From: Girardinichthys multiradiatus
Lineage: Eukaryota; Chordata; Actinopteri; Cyprinodontiformes; Goodeidae
DNA length: 64,000 bases
NCBI RefSeq assembly: GCF_021462225.1
Contig: NC_061804.1
Location: forward strand, 8,607,740-8,671,739
Direction: 5' to 3'
Shown: piece after piece, positions 55,890-64,000 of the stretch
How the letters are laid out: each line of letters starts with the position of its first letter
How positions within the stretch are numbered: the stretch's first letter is position 1
The notes under the pieces: generated by a model
Databases searched by the model: none
The model's input: only the letters and a program-made list of their open reading frames with translations
Told to the model about the DNA's origin: nothing
Translations under genes and position numbers: made by a program

Positions 55890-56805
55890 TCTTCAATTCA
55901 ATTCAGTTTATTTATATAGCGTCAATTCACAACACATGTCGTCTCAAGGCACTTCACAACAGTCAGGTTCATACATTCCAATTAATCCTAACCATTGAAC
56001 AGTGCAGTCAAAGTTAGTTATTTATTCAAATTGGATAAAAAGTTTTTCTATCTAAGGAAACCCAGCAGATTTCATCAAGTCAGTGACTTGCAGCATTCAC
56101 TCCTCCTGGATGAGCATGTAGAGACAGTGGACAGTCACTGGCGTTGACTTTGCAGCAAAACCCTCATACTGAGCATGCATGTAGCGACAGTGGAGATGAA
56201 AAACTCCCTTTTAACAGGAAGAAACCTCCAGCAGAACCAGGCTCAGTGTGAGCGGCCATCTGCCACGACCGACTGGGGGTTAGAGAGAACAGAGCAGAGA
56301 CACAAAGAGAACAAAGAAGCACTGATCCAGGAGTACTTTCTATTGGAAGGAAAAGTAAATGTTAGTGGATGTAGCTTCTTTAGTCGTTTCACCTAGAAAG
56401 AAAGAACAGATAAACTCTGAGCCAGTTTTCAAGGTTAGAGTCTGAAAGAGGGCACATAGAGTTAGTTACAGTAAAAGCTCAGTCAATCGCCATGTCTAAG
56501 AGAGAAAAAAGGTTAAACACTAAAAGACACGGCCATGTGGATCATCTGTAGAAGGTGAGCATTAAGTTGTTGCCAGCAGAAGCTCGGACGATTCTCCTCT
56601 CCAGAAAGGTGTCACAGGTAGACACAGAGCCAGGCCAGGTGTAGCTTCTAGGAAGAGAAAAGAGAGAACAAAGTTAAAAGCTGAAATAACAGCAAATAAT
56701 TCAAAATTGGAGAGGAGTGTGAGAATGTAGCGAAGAGGGTGAAAGTGGTCGTTATGTCCTCCAGCAGCCTAAGCCTATAGCAGCATAACTACACAGATAG
56801 TTTCA
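55890..56805 (-). mobile_element. Rex1-like LINE 3' end, reverse orientation
   Basis: From CAATTCAGTTTATTTATATAGCG this is the reverse complement of the LINE 3' region at about 11.56-12.45 kb, including AGGAAGAAACCTCCAGCAG and GAGAACAAAGAAGCACTGATCC. Divergence is low by eye. The forward frames within it are meaningless. It probably represents a 5'-truncated insertion ending at 55,890 with an A/T-rich tail. Confidence 0.7.
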
Positions 56806-57060
56806 GTTCAGATTATTTAGTTAAACGGCGCTTATTTACAACAATGTTGTCTCAAGGCACCTCACAAAGGGTCCCACTGATGGTCATTGTTATACTAAAA
56901 ACCACAAGGATTGGGATCCCTCCCTCTGTCAGACTGATTATAACCATTGGAAAAGAGAAGAGGTCATACAGGTAGCAGAAATGCTACCTCTGTGTGATCC
57001 CGGGACTATGTCTCAGCAGTTAGCTGAATCACTCTGGAGCTGAGACTCCTTGGCAGGAAT
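56806..57060 (-). mobile_element. Second Rex1-like LINE 3' fragment, reverse orientation
   Basis: TTACAACAATGTTGTCTCAAGGCACC restarts a LINE 3' terminus, and CCACTGATGGTCATTGTTATAC to GTCATACAGGTAGCAGAAATG is the reverse complement of 10,738-10,862. It shows that several related copies were inserted side by side. Confidence 0.6.
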
Positions 57061-57066
57061 TTTTAG

Positions 57067-57067
57067 G

Positions 57068-57134
<67 letters not shown>

Positions 57135-57147
57135 CGTTCGTTCGTTC
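57067..57147. repeat. (GTTA)n microsatellite
   Basis: About 17 consecutive GTTA units followed by a few GTTC units (GTTCGTTCGTTC). A pure tetranucleotide tract, likely polymorphic. Confidence 0.95.
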
Positions 57148-58985
57148 TCTGAGAGGACTGAGGATCTTTGACAAAACGGGCCCTGATCGTTTTCATTTTG
57201 TCCTTATACATAAAACCCTACAACTGTATCAGTGTTGACTTTGATTTTCCTCTGATGGTATTTGGCCTGAAGGCAGTTTGTTACACATTTTATGCTTTTA
57301 AATGAATAATTTTTGTCTTTTTCAAAAGTAGTAATGGGTATTTTCTGAAGTATTGAAATCAAGTTGGAAGGTTTAGTGATATGAGAACCCTACTGGCCAC
57401 AGTGTTTTCACACTTTACCAAAAATGTTCAGTTTGTCATGTTCCTTGAAGTAAACCCACTGTTTGCAGTTTGGACTTTAGACTGACGCCAGCAGAGACCA
57501 TATGTTCTGTATAGCAGCTGCAGTTAAAAATACAGCACAGTGGGAAGTGCTTCAGAAGTGACCTGTTCGCCACATCCCTGAACTGAAGGAACAATTTAGC
57601 AGCTAAAACTGCCTCCTTGTCCCGCTGCTCCATTTGGCTCGTATAGCCATCCTTAAGTGGCTTCTGATATATCTGCTGCATTAACTCTGCTCTCTACTTG
57701 ACCACCTTCTACTGAAAAATACATCAAACAGTGCAGAGAAGAACAATGAAACATTTTATCGGCACATCAGAGAATCAAAATTTAATGACTTGGAAGAAAG
57801 CAGAAATCCCCACTGCTGTCGGTGTGGGATTGTGTTGCAGCATGCAGAGTAAAAGGTTTGATTTCTGCCGCTGCTTCGTGATCTAGTTGTCTGTGTGTCA
57901 AAGTATGAAAGAGTAAATTTTCATTTTTGAAGGAAAAAACTCTCCTCAGCCAGGCTGCTGGCTTGTCTCAACAAATCTGTGAAATGGTCCAGCAAAGTAT
58001 AATTTATAGGATGGGACCTTTTCTACAGTCAGGCCTACTGTTTCAGCATAATTAATGACCACAGGTGTGTCCTCTCTCACCGTGGCTCTTTTTAAGTGTT
58101 TTTATAAATTAGTTAGAGCGTTGGAGCAATGATATGAAACTAAATCATACATGTTGGTGAAGCTGCTGTGTGTTGGTGAATGTCTTGGCTGCCCTCTACT
58201 GGTGAGAAGCTGAACAGATGGGTGGTGATCTGTTAGGAGGTTCACGCTCGGTCTAGTGAGGAACATGTTCGGTTATTATATCGGGTATGTAGGTGAAGAA
58301 TGTCCTCAAAAAGATGCAGATTAACTGATGTTCTCTGATAAGGTTTTAGTAAAATGTTCCCCAATTAGAGTATTTAACAGCAGAAGCCAAAAAAAACATA
58401 CAGTATAAAATATCAAACAATTATTGCCATATTTGAGTTATATTTAACAGTAATAATTTAAATTTCACTGTTGATACAACAAAAGTCATGATAAAGCAGG
58501 TGTTGGATTTTAATGGAGCTGTTTTTGTGACTGGCTTTGGTGAAATAATTGTCTGAATGGTATTTTTCTATATTCAGCTAGAAAAAGATCCTGTATTTAC
58601 AATTTTCATATCACTGCTTTAGTGTTTGCTTCCAAGCAGCAGCTGCTTCATATTTGAAAGAAAATAAAATGACATCATAATCAGGTATTTGAATCGGTAC
58701 ATAAAATTATTAATCATAAAATTTTGATTATTTGTCAGAATTTTTTAAGTTTAGAGACATAATGCATTTATTTCACTTAAAGAACACCATAAACCATGGA
58801 ATAAAAGAGGAAAATGTTAAGTCTGATTTAATTTCAGACAGTGAGGAAAAGGAAAAGGTTATCCATCTGTCTTATACAGTTTATGTAAGCGCCTGGTTTC
58901 AGCTGTTTATCATATTAACACTAGAATAATATTCCATATTTATTAGCAGTACAAGTAGACCTTCAAAAATTTAATGATATACTTT
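57148..58985. other. rad51d intron 3, no recognised genes
   Basis: A minus-strand frame at 57,436-57,681 (LKDGYTSQMEQRDKEAVLAA, KLFLQFRDVANRSLLKHF) has gene-like composition but no recognised domain. Nothing else is identified. Confidence 0.4.
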
Positions 58986-58986
58986 G

Positions 58987-58989
<3 letters not shown>

Positions 58990-59032
<43 letters not shown>
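58990..59032. repeat. (TA)n microsatellite
   Basis: About 20 uninterrupted TA units. Confidence 0.95.
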
Positions 59033-59036
<4 letters not shown>

Positions 59037-59381
59037 CTTGCTCTTTGTATTTACTCCGGTTATCTTTGTCTGATATAAACATTTGTTTGATGATCTGAAA
59101 CATTTAAGTGTAATTAAAGAAGTAAAAACAGGAAATCTGTCGGGGGGCCAAATTCTATTTCACAGTATTGCAGGTCTTAGGTTTAAATCCTTATGACCTT
59201 AAAATCTTAAATGTAACTTTGTGAAACTTGCAGAAATCCTATTAGTATGATGTAGATAATTATTTAGAATGACACTTTTAATAAGACTTTGCACAAAATG
59301 CTGTCATAGTCAGGTACAGGACTGACAAATTTGTGGAAAATCTGCAAAAACCCAGAAGTTTTGAAAGACCTTCAGAAAGTA

Positions 59382-60408
59382 TGGGATGAAACTTGTGCCA
59401 TCAGAAACTGAATTTGAATTGCTCAGACTGAATCTATATTTGTGTAATTTGAAATTAAATGCATTGGTTTAAAAATGAATTTCACTAAACTGAAACTGAA
59501 TATAAAGGTTTGAAACTGAATTCATTTTCTTTTAAAATGTATTTCGTTGTATTAAAAATTCAGTTTGACTACTTTCACTTTCAGGTCTGAAATTCAATTT
59601 CAGTTCCAAAATTCAGTTTTTTGTGTCACACATCCGGGTTCTTGAGGTTAGCCACAGATTAATCAAACACAGATTTACTGATTCAGTTCAAATAGCTAAA
59701 TAATGAACAAGATCATAAAACAATAACATTTTAAAACAAAACAGCATTATAAGCCATCAGCAATATGTAAAAGTGTAAATAAAAACGGTGTAGTTAATTA
59801 CAGTAGAGAGCGTTATTAACCTTCAGGCTCCATTTGTTCGGCTTCACAACTCTGCGCTTCACGCTAACACGGTTGCTAGGCAACAGAAGTTATGCTGAGG
59901 TAAAGGCAAGAGAAACGTAGACCGACGTAACACCGGCGGCACACTATGCTAATCTGGCATGTTTAGCTAATAGCTACAGGTAGCATAAGTTACTGTTTGA
60001 CCATCATTTGTTTACATGACGTTTCTTATAGATGCTCATGTAGCTGCACTGGTCCAGCTCAACCTGCCGTAAAGGAGGTTTAACCTGATGTGAGACGTAA
60101 ATCGATTAATCTGTGTTTGATTAATCTGTGGCTAACCTCAAGAACCCGGATGTGTGACAAAAAAAAAAAAAAAACAGAATTTTGAACTGAAATTGAATTT
60201 CAGGTCTGAAAGTGAAAGTAGTCAAACTGAATTTTTTATACAACGAAATACATTTTAAAAGAAAATGAATTCAGTTTCAAACCATAAAATTCAGTTTCAG
60301 TTTAGTGAAATTAATTTTCAAACCAATGCATTTAATTTTAAATTACACAAATACAGATTCAGTCTGAGAAATTCAAATTCAGTTTCTGATGGCACAAGTT
60401 TCTTCCCA
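59382..60408. mobile_element. Foldback MITE with about 310-bp inverted repeats and TA target duplication
   Basis: The left end TGGGATGAAACTTGTGCC and right end GGCACAAGTTTCTTCCCA are inverted, and the match continues with few mismatches for about 310 bp on each side to AGATTAATCAAACACAG / CTGTGTTTGATTAATCT. The centre (about 59,690-60,090) is unique and CpG-rich near 59,820-59,960. TA flanks both ends (59380-59381 and 60409-60410), as for mariner/Tc1-type MITEs. There is no transposase. The terminal repeats are rich in AAACTGAA/TTCAGTTT words. Confidence 0.88.
59872..59884. promoter_or_regulatory. X-box-like palindrome inside the MITE
   Basis: GTTGCTAGGCAAC fits the RFX-factor X-box consensus (two GTTGCC-type half sites in inverted orientation separated by one base). 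It lies in the CpG-rich core of the foldback element. Binding is a prediction from motif only. Confidence 0.5.
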
Positions 60409-60410
60409 TA

Positions 60411-60690
60411 TTATTTATCCCAAAGGGAATTAAATGTTATAGTAGCTCATATTCTGCAGGTTTCTTCAAGGAGCAGTTGTAGATCCTGATGGCTGTGGTC
60501 TGGTCTGTCTTACAGCAGATCTGAAGAAGCCTCTGACTGAAGACACTCTGTTGTTCAACGACAGTCTGATGAAAAGGATGCTCAGGGTTCTCCATAATGT
60601 TCCTCATTTTATGAAAAATCCTTCTTTGCACAATGATCTCCAGAGGTTCCAGAGGAGTCCCCAGAACAGAGCCAGCCTTTTTTATCAGCT
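60411..60690 (-). repeat. Dispersed fish repeat with TTTATCCCAAAGGG start
   Basis: The start TTATCCCAAAGGGAATTAAATG and the body GAAGAAGCCTCTGACTGAAGACACTCTG and CCAGAACAGAGCCAGCC are patterns I remember from a widespread fish repeat. The foldback MITE is inserted at its edge. Open frames here have no domain support. Confidence 0.45.
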
Positions 60691-63600
60691 AATAAAAGAG
60701 TAAAATATTTAAGAGATGAGTTCAGCATCAAATACAGGTTTCTTATCTAAACCCTTGTAAAACAGGACCAATGTTTCTTCTTTTCTTGCTGCTATTAATA
60801 CTAGTCCTTAACCCTGAAGGTAATTCTTAAACCCCCTTAAAAACTGAGTTTATAAATCTTATAATTACAGACTCTACTAATGTCTAAACAGTATAATAAT
60901 TATCCTTTGTAAGCTGAAACTCTCCTCTGGACGTATCCAACCCCTTCCCCTCACCGTGCAGTGAAATCTGAACTCTTGCATGAATTTCCCTCCAATCAGC
61001 CGCCAAGAAGAACCCTTTCATGTCCAAGAGTTCAGAGCATGCTGATGAGTACAGCCTGAGGGAGATTTATTTTAATCTGTGACTTTTCAAGGGCAATCAC
61101 CAAGTCTTACGAGAACACAATGAGATGTTCCATCAACCGCAGAGCCTTCTCCACATTTTTGTCAAAATAGGCAGCATTAATGCAAATAAGTCCGTCCCCA
61201 CAGATTTTTCTCTTGACAATCTCACAGCGAGAGGGTGGAAGGAGCTGAGCACTTCACCTTCAGGCTGGAGGACCTTGGCTTTGTAAATTCAAGTGGATGT
61301 CTTTCACATCTATCACCACAAGTAAGATGAAAGGAAGTACAACTCTGCACAAATTGCTGGTCTGTGCCCACACAACGACATATCCAAACACTGTAATCAT
61401 GGAGGATCAGATGGACCAAGTATTATGGCAAACATATGTCAGAGAGACTAAGGCTTGCTCCTATTTTTCTCGTTTTGAGTTAACTTTAAGGACAAAAAAC
61501 TGGCAAGAAAAGTCTATTTGTTGCATTAGTGTGTTTGGTTGTTTGACAAAAGAATAATAAAATCTCAAATGAAGTACAGTTAACCCTAGTGATGCTGTGA
61601 AATTAAGACAAAACACTTCTGCTTGTGTTTGCTTGGAGACACATTGAGGTGAACTACCTGCAAGGATTCATGTTTCCATTGGTTACAAACCAACATGGAG
61701 CCAAGTGGCACACCACAACTGGGAACGCTGGAGAAACTCTGGTCACTCTGGCACCTTGTCGTTAAAAGATGGAACTTTTTAAAACCTATACGCTGATAAC
61801 GATGACTTACTCCAGGATACAGAAACTTTTCTTTTTGTCCCTGGAAATTGGAAATGGGTATTTTTAGGCAAATATGGAGTTTAGCATTTATGTGCTATTC
61901 ATTCTTCTAAGATTGTACCAGAAGGCCGTTTCATATTTCGGTTTAAAAACTAATCAGGGTAATTAGTGAAGTAAAGGATGCGGGTACCTGACCATCCAAA
62001 ACCATGTTGGTGTCCAAATCACCAAATCCCTCTTCCCCGTCGAGATCATGTTCTGGTCCCAGGGCTTTGGGGCAGATCTGCTGAACTTGTCTAAGACAGA
62101 AAACTACTGGCTGATCGGCGGTTCCATTGTTTGGGAAAGAGAGGGCTTGCCTTTGGGATTCATTCTGGACTTGTACACAGAGATCCGACTGGAGTAGGGC
62201 AGCACCCTGCTGGATGCTGGGACACTGTTCAGATCAGAGAGCCCCCTGCCTTACTCTCCGCAGGCCAGCCGGTCTAACCATTATGGTACCCTAAGTTATG
62301 GCTTTCCCCCACCATCTCCAGACAAGCTGTTCCATGTTTAACATGTCGATAAATGTTGATGTTTGCCGTCTGTTTTAGTCATGTAAACTGTATTTGCAGT
62401 ATATTTAACTAGACAACTTTTAGAATAGTAATAGAAAGTTGTTAGAAAGCGTTTAGTAATAGATACTGTTGGTTTTTTAAAATGGAGTCCTTTGGAGAAG
62501 GTCAAATATGTGGAAAAAAGTTTCTGAAAAAGAACATTTGAATCAACATGGAAGCTGCAGTTTCTGTTGTTTTAGAAAAATTTGAAGGTTTCGCTGTTTT
62601 ATTTGTACAGCAGAAATAAACCTTCAGTGTCACAATGTGTTTAATGTTTCTGAAGATTTACCTGTTGCTGAACAGTACTAACAAAACATGCAGCACGGGT
62701 CTAACAAATTATCTAGCTGAGATCAAGGATTTATAACATAAAGGAGGCTGAATTTAACCCTTTCTGATGAAAACCTATAATAACCTACCATTCAGCTGCA
62801 AAGTCTGTCTTCAATTCACCTTGTTGCAAGATTCTCCAACATGTTCAGAAGCTTCACAAGATCGGTTGTATTTTGTGTATTTCAGTCGTGCCAAAAGTCC
62901 CACAAGACTGGAATTATTCCTGTTTTTGTCTCCGTTTTATCCTCTCAGTGACAAACTCCTGACATTCCTACAGCACTGTCATGCCTTGCTTCCTAATCCC
63001 AGTCCAACAAATTTTTGCTTTCCCCGTCATTCTTGTTCAGCTTCATATTTAGTCTCCAACTCGCAGTGCACAGTCGCTACCTCTCGCTGCCCAGAGTTGA
63101 AGAGACGCCTCTGTCAGAACAAGATGAAGAATTAGGAGCCAGTATGATCCCAGAATCTAACAGAGCTCATTTAAGGGAATTGTAAATGTCACAGAAATAG
63201 TTGGATTCAGTTTGGCGCACTGAGGATTTACTGGAGACATCTTTCTAAGTGATGCAGCAAAATTATGGTTACGGTGAGCGCTTCTCTCCCACATCCATTC
63301 TGATGAGTTGGTATTATACGTGATCAAAAAGCAAAAGGATTTTAAAATGTTCCTTGCTTAGAGGACCTCCTCAAGTAGTTGTTCTAAGATTATGCACGGT
63401 TTAGTCATTTATCTTTGTTCTGGACGGCTTCATCCGTTTCCAATCTGTTGCTGCGGCTAAAAAACACTTTAAGCAGAAAAATGACAGAACATTCTTTTAA
63501 TACAATTCGACTCAACAATCAAACGTGGAGTCCTGAACCTATTCTAGACCAACCTTTAAAGGTTTGGCTTATAAATCAGCGACATCAAAGTAGATCACTA

Positions 63601-64000
63601 AATGTACCTTTAATGTCTTATGTCCTGTAATTTCAGAAAAGGCTAAACTGATGTTCCTTGAAGCTTTGAAGAGTTGTTTTATCACAAGGTGGAAAAAAGC
63701 CTTTTTATTTCCTACAATAACTTCTTTAACCACCTCTGTCCCATGACATCCGTCCGGTCCTCATTCAGTCTGCTCAGCTGGATTCAAATGGACTTTTTTA
63801 TGGTTCTGGTTTCCTGTGGTCTGAGACTAGCTGTAAACTAACAAGTGTACACAGGTGGGGCTTAGAAGAGCTCATTTCAACAAAAACACGGAACAAGGTG
63901 GTAAATGTGTCGTTTCTGAGGCAGCTGCAAGCATTTTAAATCAGTAAAACATTTTAATGTGAGTGACCTGAAGGTAAACTTGTGGGTCAGTGTTCTGGAT
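60691..64000. other. rad51d intron 3, distal part, with one unassigned open stretch
   Basis: I looked for the rad51d Walker A exon here and did not find it. Between about 62,010 and 62,255 the minus strand is open for about 80 codons, including QICPKALGPEHDLDGEEGFG and DLDTNMVLDGQ followed by a possible donor (CAG|GTACCC). The protein is not recognised and no partner exon was found. The rest is ordinary AT-rich sequence with scattered short frames. Confidence 0.4.

Noticed and set aside
57436..57681. Minus-strand 81-aa frame as a gene
   Set aside because: No domain, no clear splice signals in phase and no neighbouring exons.
48352..64000. Search for the rad51d Walker A exon (GGPGSGKT)
   Set aside because: No matching coding sequence with splice sites was seen on the + strand; it is assumed to lie beyond the window.
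1..64000. CRISPR arrays, bacterial operons, Shine-Dalgarno sites and phage modules
   Set aside because: Composition, introns and repeat families are those of a fish nuclear genome; no regularly spaced short repeats with unique spacers exist.

Overview
The window reads as euchromatic DNA of a ray-finned fish, most likely an acanthomorph teleost. The evidence is the mix of mobile elements (Tc1 transposons of several families, L2-like and Rex1-like LINEs, a DIRS-like element, hAT and foldback MITEs, teleost SINE-like repeats), GT-AG introns, AT-rich intergenic DNA and a recognisable vertebrate gene. There are no bacterial-type operons, CRISPR arrays or convincing tRNA/rRNA genes.

Layout. 1-7.2 kb is AT-rich and gene-free, with a decayed tandem repeat (about 1.6-2.4 kb) and an isolated CpG-rich patch (about 6.15-6.33 kb). 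7.2-12.5 kb is a nest of retroelements: an L2-like LINE with endonuclease and reverse transcriptase remnants, then Rex1-like LINE 3' ends split by a 616-bp solo LTR. 12.6-16.2 kb holds SINE-like repeats, two fragments of one Tc1 family (one carrying a SINE with a 13-bp target duplication) and a hAT MITE with a perfect 8-bp target duplication. 16.16-26.0 kb looks like one roughly 9.8-kb insertion with short terminal inverted repeats. It split an older transposon and contains a CCAAT-rich, CpG-rich promoter and a multi-exon, damaged copy of a fish gene family I recognise from memory as SAMD3-like. 26.5-31.1 kb is unremarkable. 31.4-36.0 kb is a run of two head-to-tail DD34E Tc1 copies followed by a DD38E (Intruder-type) Tc1 copy.

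The one conventional gene is rad51d on the + strand. Its promoter and CpG island lie at about 39.76-40.07 kb. Exon 1 (40069-40150), exon 2 (40224-40285) and exon 3 (48233-48351) are 82, 62 and 119 nt, the lengths I recall for the human coding exons. The Walker A exon is not seen, so intron 3 appears to run past the right edge. Intron 2 holds a decayed DIRS-like retrotransposon. Intron 3 holds an L2-like LINE interrupted by a third DD34E Tc1 copy, minus-strand Rex1-like 3' ends, a 1,027-bp foldback MITE with about 310-bp inverted repeats, and microsatellites.

Apart from rad51d and possibly the SAMD3-like locus, the genes here do not work together. The window is mostly a stratified record of transposition, and several nestings give a clear relative order of events. 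Family names for repeats come from remembered sequence patterns; no database search was possible.
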